Below, one piece after another: positions 1-13,200 of a stretch of 64,000 nt of DNA (positions are counted from its first letter, which is position 1; the number at the start of each line of letters is the position of its first letter). Origin of the DNA: Diadema setosum (lineage: Eukaryota; Echinodermata; Echinoidea; Diadematoida; Diadematidae); contig NC_092692.1 of assembly GCF_964275005.1 (NCBI RefSeq), forward strand, positions 17,137,506 to 17,201,505, in the 5' to 3' direction. The position numbers and the translations under genes were made by a program. Below the pieces are notes generated by a model that saw only the letters and a program-made list of their open reading frames with translations, was not told the DNA's origin and ran no database searches.

Positions 1-488
1 CTTGTAGAGTACCTTAGTATGACTTCATGGCCATCCATCGCCATGGTACTTTGTTCTAAACAACCTCACCTGGTCCGAATATCTGAGAACACAATGGAAG
101 CTAACAGTGCTCGAAGTACCCAGTTCGTGCACACTGCTTGATTAAAAATTTACATGCCACCCATAAATACACGGTGGTTACGTGACATTGCTCCTGCAAC
201 AATTCTCCCATTGAAATATCTACACGCTAAGCCAAACATATTAAATTCTATACCCACAAACATAACCTTAACCCTAATCACAATTCTCACATCAAGATAA
301 ACCTAAAACCCTACCTCAACACTAGACATAACTCTATAGTCTTTATGTGGAATGAATCCATGCACCGGTCTCAAAAGTTTTCTCTATTTGCATTATCCTC
401 TTCAAGTATACGCATAGATGTTTCTCTCAACATCTCCCTTCCTCTCCCTCCCCCCCCCCCCCCACTCTCTCTCTCTCTCTCTATTATA

Positions 489-706
489 CAATGCAATGCA
501 ATGCAATGCAATGCAATGCAATGCAATGCAATGCAATGCAATACAATACAATACAATACAATACAATACAATACAATACAATACAATACAATACAATACA
601 ATACAATACAATACAATACAATACAATACAATACAATACAATACAATACAATACAATACAATACAATACAATACAATACAATACAATACAATACAATACA
701 ATACAA
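489..706. repeat. Compound pentanucleotide array (AATGC)n then (AATAC)n
   Basis: About ten AATGC units are followed directly by about 33 AATAC units, nearly without interruption. Because 5 is prime to 3, the array is open in several frames on both strands and produces spurious long reading frames. Confidence 0.98.
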
Positions 707-816
707 TCATTTATATGGCGCTCTTACGCAGTCAGTGACTGGTTTCACAGCACTTTAAACGTTAAAACAGAATTCAGTCACAGATTGGCATTAAAAAGAA
801 ATATCATAGGGCTCCC

Positions 817-824
<8 letters not shown>

Positions 825-848
<24 letters not shown>

Positions 849-872
849 TCCTTCTTACTTTCCTTCTTTCCT

Positions 873-904
<32 letters not shown>

Positions 905-905
905 T
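825..905. repeat. (CTTT)n microsatellite
   Basis: A pyrimidine tract of TTTC units with a few CTTACTTT interruptions, about 80 bp long. Confidence 0.95.
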
Positions 906-2145
906 GCTTCCTCCTGATTTTACTATGAAGGCGAACAGAGAACAAAATTTTGAAAAGTTTTTAAATGAACACATTCTGCTGTCGATGGGTATAGAAAATT
1001 CCAATTTGATAGACCTGTATTATCCCAATTATTGTTTTCTCTCTTTTTTTTCTAAATGTTTGCTTCTTACTTTAATACAAAGTCTACCAATGTCTACATC
1101 GACTGTAAGTTCATTGCATTTTGCTGCCTAGTCTGATTGCCATGCCCAAGAAATAAACAATCGTCCTGTCTAGTCGAAGAGACTGGAGTCGAAACACTAG
1201 CCTTCGTGATATTATTGTTCCATGCAAATTGTTAATGAGGATATTTTATGATCATATGATTTTTATGATCAATACGCTAGCAGCACTATTAATGAGATTC
1301 GTATCTATGATGGATTTAATGTAATCAAATAACGCTACACACGCAGAAAGCACTGAGTGAACGTGCTTGTATACGTCTTCCTATAACTCGTCACTTCTTC
1401 GAAATTATATCATAAGCACTCGTTTCATGTCGCTATCATTTTCAGGTATACATTTCAAAGTTTGCACTTTGTAACTCGATGCTGTAAACCAAAACGTGAC
1501 AAGTTGTTATTGAAATACCCATCAAGCACGCGGTAGTTCAAATTCATTTCCAGTGGAGATAAAAATACACATGCAGGAAATGAATTCACTGTTCAAAGCG
1601 CCATCATCTGTGTACTGAAAAAAAACAAAATACATGTAGTGTCTACTGCCTTGTTCTTAGCATTCATTCGCAGCATGCTGAATAACGTTACCTGTACGAG
1701 AATGACAGAGTGATTATGCCCTTTATATAGTCAATATACCAGTCGACATACTTCAAAATTCAATCTATATCCATACCTCATACCTGTTGTAGAGGTACAT
1801 TGTACGTACCAAGGTCAGAGAGCAGTTTGTCCCGCTCTCTAGAGATCTAGAGGAGGGGGTGTCCCTTCTCCTGCCACTGCCTGCTGAAAGGAGCTTTAGC
1901 ATTTCCAAGCTTGGGCGGGCTGGTGTACACAGTCACAATTGCAATGTTTTGTATTATTCACGATGAAAAACAGAAAGATTGTCCCAAAACCTGAAAACGT
2001 TACTTTCTTATGGGTGGAAATCCACTTTTTTTAAAGGAGGTGGATCTACGAGACGTGAAGAAAAGTCTGTTAGGTGTGTGAGCGTGAGAAAGTCCCCACC
2101 TAGGCCTAGTGCCTGAGAATGAGGCTTGGTATGTGTACGTCTGTA

Positions 2146-3008
2146 TGTGACCGTGCATCACAAAACGAACATTTAAAGTCGCAGCCCTTGATTTTGCGTG
2201 AGGACCTCAAAAAGGTGAAACGGGTCAACCAAGTCAATCTTGAGTTTTTCATACTTTCTGAAGTGCTATTCTTCGTCTATATTATTCTTAAGTTTGGGGT
2301 CATAAAACGAATGGGAAAGTGTGTTTGCAGCAGTTTTTCTACAACCCCTTTTAGTAGAGTAGTGCGATTATGTATGTTTTTAGCGGTCCCTTGTCATTTC
2401 TTTAAAATCCTTTGCACACCCTTCACTTCCAACTCTAATAACTTTTGAATAGATAGTGCTACCACCTTGAAAGGTGGCATTTATTATGGGCAGAATGTGT
2501 TAATTGAGCATGCTCAATTTCAGCTTAATCTAAAAATCTCTTCATTGTTGTTGATATCGATAGTTTAACAGGGCTTGACACTAACGGTGGCCCGGTGGCC
2601 CGGGGCCACCAAAAACGCAAGTCGGGCCACCAAATTTTCAGAAATGAAGAATTTGGTGGCCTGATCGGGCCACCAACAAAGGTCGGATGTTTGCCTTTGG
2701 GCCACCAAAAATAAAAGATAGTGTGGAGCCCTGGTTTACATCCTGTTTTTGTCCCTTTCATCGCACAGCCAGCACGGTTTCTAAAGATTAAGCGCTTGAA
2801 TAGACCTTTTACTTCAGAGCCTCTTTTCTCAGTTTACACCATTCAAGAGTGTGTGTTTTCTTTCCAATATTTAGATAGGTTAGGAGAGTCCATTTGAATT
2901 GAGTTATACATCGCATTTTAAAGCTTAGAATCTGCTTTTTCAATATCTGCCCTTAACTAAAAATCCATGTCTGGTGACTTTTTGTTGGTTTTGTGATGCA
3001 GGGTCACG
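2146..3008 (+). mobile_element. DNA-element copy A of the GTGACC-ended family (carries an insertion)
   Basis: It begins TGTGACCGTGCATCACAAAA and ends GTTTTGTGATGCAGGGTCAC, which are inverted repeats of each other. The body matches copies at 13150 (inverted) and 31755, including TTAATCTGA, CATCCTGTTTTT and GACTCTCCTAACC. A 165-bp GGTGGCCC element sits inside at 2569-2733. No transposase frame is present, so it is non-autonomous. Confidence 0.85.
2569..2733. mobile_element. GGTGGCCC-rich short inverted-repeat element, nested in copy A
   Basis: The ends CAGGGCTTGACAC and GTGTGGAGCCCTG are imperfect inverted repeats. The interior holds repeated GGTGGCC/GGGCCACCAAA in both orientations. It is absent at the equivalent place in the copies at 13150 and 31755. 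A second member is at 38734-39009. The flanks GTTTAA and GTTTAC may be a worn target duplication. Confidence 0.75.
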
Positions 3009-5203
3009 TCATACCTATAGACCAAAATCATATTGTTACTTACTGCGTCAGAAAGCTTGGGTGAGACTTGCCCGATGATGCAACAACCAGGATTCCGAGT
3101 TTTGAAATGCATTTAATTACAGCTCGATAGAACAATTCGATCCATATGATTCGTTTGTTGGTGACGAACACACGCGTTAACAAACAATAAACAATGACAG
3201 AACTGCAAGCAGCCGCTTTGATGACGCAATTTGGAGAGGTTCCCGATTGAGAATTTCGAGTAAATTTTATGAGGTATACTGTTGGGATGTATACAGTGTA
3301 CTTTCAACAGAGAAATACATTTGATTATTTATAGTTGTTATACGACGGTTGCCAATTTGATCCTTTTTTTGAATCTCTTGCATGAGAGCATGGAGGTGAT
3401 TTCGTCTCACCTTCCTGATGAAAGGAACTCATACCTAGGCGCATTTACTCGCGAGGCGAAAATGTTGGGGTGAAAACGGGAGGGTTGTCTATTGCTGAGT
3501 TCTGGCTGTGCGGCTGATGCAATGAGAATTTGCTCTCCCTAGCATTGTAGTAATCGTCAAATGAACTCCATTTATCCACAGTCACATTGCTGCTGACCTA
3601 TTTTGGTTGAGTCACAACACCATGATGAGAAATGCCAGCTATTTTAATTTGATAATCTCTTTGTCAACATAATATATCGCATGGAGAAAACCATGACGTC
3701 TTATTTGGTGACTTCTCGCTGCTTTTGCAATGCGGGTTTATCCGCATCAGCCACACATTATTAGTTAATTGCTGATACAATAACTTATTACATCTGACAG
3801 TATTTTTCCAGATGTATTTCAAAATCTTTGGTACGGTTGGATACGGAGTAGCTTGGGGATGCAGTAAAATTTACTGGGATGATCCCTTTTCACTGGTCAA
3901 AGCGACATAATTTGCTGCCCTCAACGTTCGCTTGCCGCCAGTTTTGTAGCAGCTGCTGCTGCTGCAGGCCGTAATGACCGCAATCGACCCGAGCAAGAAA
4001 TCAACTTCATTCATTCATTTGGCGTGAGCAGACAGTAACAGTAAGTTTCATGCGAGCATAAAGGAGCTGCTTACGTTTTAGGTAAGTCTATGATATTGGT
4101 ATGAAATAAGTAAATTTAACACCTGAATAAAATTTGTGATGTAGTTTTATCATGAGAATCATTGACAACTTCGCCTTCATTTTGTAAACTAACTTAACAC
4201 AGTTCCGGGTCCCCATATATTGAAATCGATGTTGGCTTCGATTGTAGATGCTGTTGAGTGTTGTTGAATTGCAGCTAGTTTCTTAATCTTACTTAGCCCA
4301 ACCAGCGGACGCCCTGCCAGGCACGGCTTGTGTACAGCGACAGGGGTGTGTATAGTTACTAGTTTCTATGATTATGTTACATACATACTCCTCCTCTTAA
4401 TTCTTTTTGTTATTTAGGATATTTCAAATGTTTGATGGGTTTTGGTAAAAGAGTGTGTTAATCTGTTATGTGGTGTCTCTACTCTAGTTTAAAACGACTT
4501 TGTGTTTATTTATCTTTTTATGACCAGACTAGCCCGACCAGACTCCGTGCGAAGCACGACAGTGACAGGGCTATGTAGAGTTATGACCAGACTAAACATT
4601 ACAAAACGTACCTCTAGAGATCTAGACTCTATGTTGATAGGTCCTTAGTTCTAGCTTCTTGTCAATTGTGTTTCAACATAAATTTTAATTCAAGATTGTC
4701 AATGACAATGCAATGTTTAATGTATTGAAATTGAGATGCATGACTTGTATTGACTCTTGCTTTGCCAGTCAGTTCAATGTGTCCCAATTCTTATTCTCTC
4801 TTTACCAGTTAGAAAAAAAAAAAAACCCAAAACAACTAGAAGGTTCATTGACTTAACTCACTGGGCCCACAATGCAATGGGGGGGGGGGGGCCATTGTCA
4901 AGAGTCAAAGGGGCCGGGGCCAGTCCAATAGTACCCCCTCCCTGTTTGGACAGGAACAATCTCTGGATGGAACCCTCAGACGTTTGTTATCGTTTTTCCA
5001 TATTTTTTCTGATTTTTTCCCCCAGATATTTCTTTAAAGAACCAAAAATGTGTTTTGTGGCACCTGCAAATATTGAGTAATTCTTCAACCACTGGGCATG
5101 TTTGTGATTTATTCTGTACTATAAAATTGATTTCCTTAGACTCATTCCAGCACTTACAGACCAAAAGTTCCATCACCGCTGCTGATCTCCACTTTGGATT
5201 GCT
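3009..5203. other. No gene seen; possible NTAN1 upstream region
   Basis: AT-rich sequence. Around 3940-3970 there is a GC-richer stretch with a CAGCTGCTGCTGCTGCAGG run, followed by a donor-like AG/GTAAGT near 4080 and an acceptor-like TTACAG ending at 5160. These could frame a noncoding leader exon of NTAN1; this is inference only. Two short copies of a GACAGGG repeat lie near 4320 and 4540. Confidence 0.35.
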
Positions 5204-8200
5204 ATGCCTCTCCTAATTGAAGGGGAGCCATTTGAATGGCAGCCATCAATGCTGGCCTTCATTGAGACTTACCCACAGTTTAAGGTTAGTAAGGAATCTC
5301 GCGACAGAATTGTTAACTTCACATGAGGTTCTCTTGCATGTACGTTGGCCATTCATAAATGTTCGCAGAGCTACCAGTTGAAAATTTCTGTTCCTCTGAT
5401 GTGTTTAGAGAAAAAAATCTCAATTGTCCAAAGTTTACGCATTGTGTAGTATGAGGAAGTTTATGTCAACTTCTGGGTTGCAAAGCTATCCATTTGAGAA
5501 TTATTAATCGCAGTCAGATTATGCTCCATTTAATTGTTTCAATCACACCCAGCAAATGCCATCATTATGATTGACCTGTCTGTTACCCACGCACTTCAGT
5601 CCATGTGCGGGTCGGCAACAATGGCAAGATCATATCCAATCTCCTTTTCATCATGAGTGTATTCTTTCACCTCTGTCAAAGTACATTGTAGACACATCGA
5701 GAGTGCAGGCTTTGACTTTAAATCTAAAAGTCTTGTGCCCTTTTTTTTTTTTTTTTTATTATCATAGAGATAGAGAAAACAAAAATGTGTGATCTACACA
5801 GTAGACCTACAGGTGACTCCTGTTATAACAAAATACTTGGAACCGGCAGTGTCCTTTTGTAAATATCCAAATGTCATTATAGCAGAACAAATAAGATACA
5901 TAAGAGAAGTTATTTTGGGACATGAATTTTTACTTTGCCGTAACAAACTTTTGTAGTGAATCCCCAATTCAGGATCAGCAACCCCCTCCCTTCAATCAAC
6001 AACTTAAGTTGGATTTAAAGAAAATATAAAGGGAATTCCACAAAAATTCACTTTTCTAGCATAAATGAGAGAGCACTTGACTAACTGCTTTCAGAAAGCA
6101 GGGGGAATAATTGCTACCTTTACATATGTCAGTATCAAGTTGATGAAATGTGTAATTTTCATGAAAAAATGAATTTTTGTGGAATTCCCTTTATATTTTC
6201 TTTATATCGTTGTCCACACATGACGTCATAACCTCTAGTAGTCTCCTTATCCAGCGGTTCCAACACCAAAATTTTAAAAATTCATAACTTTTGCATCGAT
6301 TATCCGATTTTCCTCAAACTTTCACTCATGTGTTCTACTAATGCTGCTGCTTTCACTCAATCCACATTTCTCTTTGGGTTTTGGTTTCCTTTAAAGATTG
6401 CTTGATCCTGCCACCTGCACTAGTCACAGAGTGAGATGATATTTATATAGTACACATGATTTCCTTTTGCCAGGACACTGCTGAAGAGTTCTTTAGGAGA
6501 CAGGCGCACCACTGTGCCCCCATCGACCTCCTCTATGTCAATCAGAGAGAGCTTGCGGTCACGCATCCTGATGACAGTGAGTATTTAATTCACATAACAT
6601 CATCAGTCTAGATGTTCTCCACAAGATGCTTATTTTCTTTTTCCCCACCTACCTATCCCAGAGCTGCCAAGTCTCCTTGATTCTGCAGGAGTCTCCCTGA
6701 AAATGTCAAAATTTGTTCATGTCTGAATATAAGAAAATATCAAAGTCTCCCTGATTTGGAAATTATTTTCACCCATTGAAATGCATGTAACACACAGATA
6801 TCTCCCTGATTGCTGTGTGGAATCTCTCTGATTTGGATGTAGGATTGTTTTTTTGTTTGGTTGGGTTTTTTGTTTGTTTTGTTTGTTTGTTTGTTTGTTT
6901 GTTTTATTTTGCCACTGCCATTATTGTGTCAACTCTTGTCAGTAAAGAATGCAACATCTACATGTTCATGTACAGAGTGCAGGTGAGCATGGCTGAACGT
7001 TTTATTTCTGTCACAGGCCCTGTAGATTGAGGCCCATCAGCTGGAAGATGCTATGATTTTGTGACTCTTATTAACAAAGAGTGATAGACCACTGGAGGAG
7101 AAACCATTCAGCATGAGATAGTTTTATACCTAGACTACATACTGTTTCTGATATAAAAATTAAACTAACTGGATGGACTGGAGTTAATAGTAGACATTGC
7201 TCTCTGACTCAAGGAATTTTACATACAACTGTATCTGCAGATGTGTGGCCAAATATTTTTACCAGGAGGCCATCAAGCTATAATGCAGTAAAGCACCAGG
7301 TGAGGATCAACATATTTCGTTCTGGGTGATCTGCCCAGCATAGTTTTTTCTTTTTTTTATTATTATTTTTTTTTTTTTATTGTGATGTGAATAACGACCA
7401 AGTAGTTTATCTTCTCCCCTCTAGATGTGGTAAGATTCCTTGGGTCAGACGATGCCACCACATGCCACATCATCGTCATCCGTCACACGGATAGCGGGGC
7501 GACGGGACTCGCACACCTGGATGGCCAAGGCACGGAGCAAGGAATCAGGGACATCATCACGGCTATCAATGAGCTGAGCTCGGAATCTAGCGAAGGCAGG
7601 TGTGTGGTCAGTGCCTGAAATGTACCTCCTATCAAAAGCCGGCTTTCATGAACATTGTGATAATATGGTCTCTATGTATGTGGCAGGTTGTGACCAAGCT
7701 GGCATCTTCTTTTTTCTTCATGATAATCTTCCTCCTTCAATTATTGCAGATGTCAGGTGTTTTTGTGTGCTTGTGTGTGTGAGTTTGACCTCTTCACTGG
7801 GATTTCACCCTGCTCTTTGCAAGAGAAATAAAGTGGTTTCATTCATGTGCATAGAGAATATGCTCTATTACACATTGGACAGACTGCTTTAAGGGTGTGT
7901 TTATGCTCAATTTGCGAAGGCAGAAAGCAAAATCAGCAAAACGCTGATTCAAAACGCCGTTCACGGGAGCACTGTTTATGCTCACTTTCTTCGAGTCTTG
8001 GAAAGAGCGTTTGCGATTGCTTCGCTGACCTACGCAGAGGCAGGTCAAATTGGGGCGTGCGCTGCGATCGGTGGCCTGGCCTAGGAGAGCAGCTGGGAAA
8101 GACATGCGTATGCACAGTACATGGGAAAACTGCACAGGCAAGGGTAGCTGGCTGGCCGGGCGCGTGCTTTTTCACGTGAACCGGAAAGGCGTTTAGATGA

Positions 8201-9878
8201 CGTCACTCTAAACGCGTTTAGAAAGGCTGTTGCGTTTATGCTTCCCCGACAAACGTGATTAGTCAGAAACGCCAATCGTAAACGCACCTTTTTGTGCGTT
8301 TTGGATCGGCGTTTTGAATCAGCGTTTCTATCGAAGTGAGCATGAACGCAACAGCGTTTTGCACTAATCATGTTTCAAAACGCTGGTTCTGGCCCGAAAA
8401 GGGGAAGCATAAACACGGCCTTAGTCTCCAAAAGACTTGACAATGAGGATAAAATTGCTTTCCCAAAGGACAATAATGCTGGGCTGGGACTTGACCCTCA
8501 TAGTGTATCTTTCTTGTTTTCATGTCCTGTAAAAGTTGGAGTGCTTGACATGACTGTAATTGTTGTTGTTTGTTTGTTTGTCTGTCTGTCTGTTTGTTTG
8601 TTTGGTTTTTTGTTTGTTTGTTTGTTTTTACATGGGAGTGCAGTCTTTTTTTTTTCTTTTCTTTTTTTGATTCTATTAATTTGGAAAGCTGGTGGCAGGA
8701 GTTTGTGAACATACAAATGATGCACAGGTCTGAGTGTGTCAGGAATTTTGTGCATGAGGTATCTATGGGGTTACTAACCCACAAAGCACAGTGCTCAGAG
8801 TGGTTTAGACTAAGTTCCATAGTTCTTGTATGCATACTTTTCCTACTGGTGTATGAAAAGATGTGTGCATCATCTGTATTATAGAACTGTTGATAAACTT
8901 TCGCTGGAAATGCATTATCTTGATTTTTTTTTTTGCCAGCAATGTGTTTCCTTTTGTCTCGTCATAAATGCAAGCCATTCAGCAGTAATTACAAGATGCA
9001 TGAAATATTGAGAAGATGTCACAGTTAACCTTCTCTTGCCAAGGAGCTTCGAATATTGTCCCCTTGAAGGCTGGATCTTCGAAGCTCCTTGGTTTGAAGC
9101 TCCTTGCTCTTGCTAAGCGCGGGGCATAACGTGTTTACAGTGTCTGTCGCCAGTTATCACAATGATTATTTGTTTTCGAACATGCAGCCAGTGAAAACTG
9201 AAGCGTGGCTCTCGAACAATGAGACTGCAATATTTCTCGAGATGTTCTGTGATAATGACTGAAGTTCATCTTATGTCTCCTATTGTCCCCTTGAAGGCTG
9301 GAGGTGCACCTCTTTGGTGGATATTGTGATGAGAAGAGGGAGTCAGTGAGGATATCCAAACAGGTTCTCAGTAAGTTGTTTCTCCTATTTGGAGAAATCT
9401 TTCCCGTTAATACATGTAGATTCTGCAGTTGTTGCATTTTTCCTTCAAACCTTTCATATCAATCACTAAAATGACTAACTGAATGAGTATACGCATTTAC
9501 AAACACAGGAAATAATATGAGACTTGGAATTGCATCTGTATGATCATATCAAAATATTGAATCACATTTTCATTTGAAGTCCGGCATTGTAAGGGAATGT
9601 CACATCTGTGAATGTACTTTTTCTATGTGAAATATCCGAAAAGACCTTCATATGACTAATACTTCATGGAGCTGAGATATGTGTGAAGTATTGTAGTGTG
9701 TTCATACTTTGAATTGCCTGATGTAGTAAAGTCCATCTTATTCCACAACCAGCGCCAGAAGTAGCAATGTGACAGATATGGCACAAATCAATGGTTGATG
9801 ATATTATTTGTAGTAAAAGTGGTAGTAGTACTAGTAGTAGTGGTAGTAGTACTAGTAGTAGTAGTAGTTGTCGTTGTT

Positions 9879-9917
<39 letters not shown>

Positions 9918-9949
9918 TGGGTAGTAGTAGTAGTGATAGTAGTAGTAGC

Positions 9950-9983
<34 letters not shown>

Positions 9984-10125
9984 TGGGTAGTAATAGTAGT
10001 GATAGTAGTAGTAGCAGTAGTACAAATCCTGTAGTAGTAATAGTAGTAGTAGTAGTAGTGTGAGTAGTAATAGTAGTGATAGTAGTAGTAGCAGTAGTAC
10101 AAATCCTGTAGTAGTAATAGTAGTA

Positions 10126-10194
<69 letters not shown>

Positions 10195-10200
10195 CAGTAT

Positions 10201-10265
<65 letters not shown>

Positions 10266-13200
10266 CAGTAGTAGTAGTAGTGGTAGTAGCAGTTTAGTAG
10301 TAGTAGTAGTAATAGTAGTAATATAAAAATTGCCATGCAGTAGTCTTTAGCTGGATAAAAACTGATGCTTACTTTGTTAATTAACAAACTATGCATCTTC
10401 AGTTCTTATAGCAGATGACATGTAAAATCCTAATTTTGTGGAACTCTCACCAACCTTGCTGCAATGCTCTGACCTGGCAGATGTTGAATGTTGAGCAAGC
10501 ATGCATATGTGTCAGGTGTCACCAAATATTAGAGACAATATGACTCTTAATTTCTTTTCCAAACAGGGATCCTCCAGGACTGCCCAGAAGATCTTCACTT
10601 TGTCACGGCGTGCATGTCAGGTCAGTCGTGGATGGTATATGCCAAGCGTGTTCAGACTTGTCAAAGAGAATTTTTGACGTGCAGGTGAAAGTGGTCTTGA
10701 AGGGAAATGTGTTCATTTTAGCATAGACTAGTGAGATATGTCAATATATGGCAGGATGTTATGATACTGATACCATCATGGTTGTAAATATTAAAGCAAT
10801 GTAAAGGTGCCTGGGCATTTAGAGGAAAAGTGTGCAATAGAGGAGATATTCACAAAATTTTATTCAGTTTTCGTTGCCAAATGAGACGGAAGTTTGATTT
10901 CATGTTGGACGCATGCTGTTCTGATGCAGATTAAGCGTGCTTTTATCATATAAGCTCAATTTAAAAGGCTGTCTGAAGAAGGCTACTAACTGCAGGAAAG
11001 CAAAGCAATATAAAACTTCACCATTGTTGTTTTCTGAAGTTAAAAGAGTGATATTATTGGATGTTTAACATTTAACATTCTGTATTTACAAATTGAAAAT
11101 TATCATATACATGAAATAGTCACATGGTATTTGATGCAAAAAAAAAAACAACAACAAAAAACAAAGTTTAGGAGTAGTGTCTAGCCAAAAGTACCATTTA
11201 CCAGTATGTAGTGAACTTGTGTGGTTTAAACTTGTTATGAATAACAACGGCATTCAGTTTTCTTTGAAAAAAACAAACAAACAAACAAATAAAGTCAAGT
11301 GTCAGTTGGCAATATCATATATTGTGTGGATTGAATTGAATGCCGTTCAGCTGTATCCTATGTATAGTGCCAAAATGGAATCTCAGATTTGAATGACTTT
11401 CTGTTGGTCTGAATAGATAGTGGATCAACAATTTGATATTCGTTGGAATGGCTTTTGTTTGGTTTCCCAGATTTAAATGATGCTGTCAAGAATGATACTC
11501 ACTGGCCGACTGTGTATGGTATTGGTAAGTGTCAATCCAAAGAACATCAGTGAAAAGGCTCAATGATGGTCACTACATGCAAAGTCGAAAGGGATCGTAT
11601 AGTTTTGGTTGAGACCTAATTTTAGGTTTCCAACATGTTTCGGTGAGATAATGACAAACCTCTTATGAAATATGAAAGAGCATGTAATTCCGTGAGGAAT
11701 TCAATGTTTATTTCATAAAAATTGGTTTTGAAATGGCTGAGATATCCAAAACAGAGTGATTCTAATAAGTGTGGGACCCACACTTTATTACGATTGCTTT
11801 GTTTTACTTTGTTTTTGGATGTTTCAGTCATTCCTAACCCGATTTTCATCAAATAAACTTTGAATTTCTCTGTAAATGGTATGCTCCGTACAATTTCATA
11901 AGTGTTTTCTTGGTATCTCGCAAAAAGTTTAAAGCCCAATTCTCATCTCCACCAATACTGTACCATCCCTTTAAGGTCACTGGCAGACAGGTTCAGTATC
12001 TCATTGAGGTTCAAAAGTGTTTCAGTTCTCTGGCTGACAGTTGAACTTAGATCAAATACTTAATTAAAAGTGAACATTTTCATGCGAGTAATTCTTCGCT
12101 CTTGCCCAGGTAAGATGAATTTCACATGTTGTTAATTCCACAAATCAAAACATTAAATAATGTTGCTTATAACAAGCAAAAAATCATGTGCTTTCATTTT
12201 CATGCCAGTTTCTTGTCACATGAAATGCATGAAAATTTCCACACTGTGAAAATCTCTACTTTTACAGTGGCCTGAAAAACAAGCTTATGTTATAGACTAG
12301 CATACTTTTACATGTGTTTGTGCCACCAGAATGGATATATTGACCTGAAGTAAAAGGCCGAGGGCTTGTGCAGGCTTGGCAGGCTGGCAGGTTTGATTGT
12401 TTGTAAAGATGGTGTGTTGAAGCCGCCATAGCATCTCAATTCATAGGTCTGAATGGCTGGCCTGGCTCAGGTCCAGTTTAGGACTTGCAGACTTGCAGTG
12501 GAATGGGGTCAAAAGGGGCCTGAGCATTTGATCCTAGAAGAATCTCTGTAAGAGGCAAAATGACAAAGAGGCAGGGAAAGCAATCACAACAGGACTGCTC
12601 ACAGCAAGCACAGTCGGGGGAGAGCTAGGGACACAGAACAAAGAAAACAAAAGGATGGGTAGAAGTCATGGGCAGGGAGCCCAACAAGTAGAGGGAGGGG
12701 GATTAAAGCAAGAGGGTGGACAGACAAAAGGCAGAGGGGGGTCAGTGATGATCCCAAGGATCATAGGGGGCAACCTGTGAATGATAAGGATGAATAGGGA
12801 GGCAACATCAAATAAGATAAAGGAACAATGGAGGGATAAAGAATAGGAAAAGAGTGAAATAGCAGCAGCAATTTATTTCAGTTGGTTTGTAATGAGAGGG
12901 AGTACCAGGCATTTGAGTGGAATTTGGAAGATGTTCAGTCATTGCATACTGATATGTTTTGTAAAGCCAAAGTAGAACATGCTGCAGCAAATAAGAGTTT
13001 AGGGTCCATACATTACAACAATGTAATGACTTTAGTGTGCCAGCAATCCTAGAATGTTTGCTCACAAGGTAAAGTCAAATATGGGCAAGCCTGTGTCCAC
13101 TGGTTAAGTTATACCTGAGAATAATCATTGAGTTACCTCAGGTACCATATGTGACCCTGCATCACAAAACCAACAAAACATCGCCAGACATAGAATTTTC

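Larger units (their letters stand above)
1..2145. other. No gene seen; simple repeats and AT-rich DNA
   Basis: Apart from the pentanucleotide and tetranucleotide arrays listed separately, this stretch shows no homologous reading frame, no splice-bounded exon I can support and no RNA gene. Confidence 0.5.

Noticed and set aside
345-758. Open frames on both strands over the pentanucleotide array
   Set aside because: The translation is pure low-complexity repeat (NTIQY, CIVLY); it is a property of a 5-bp repeat.
9788-10396. 202-residue minus-strand frame and two plus-strand frames
   Set aside because: Poly-Thr, poly-Leu, poly-Ser and poly-Val from the TAG array inside an NTAN1 intron.
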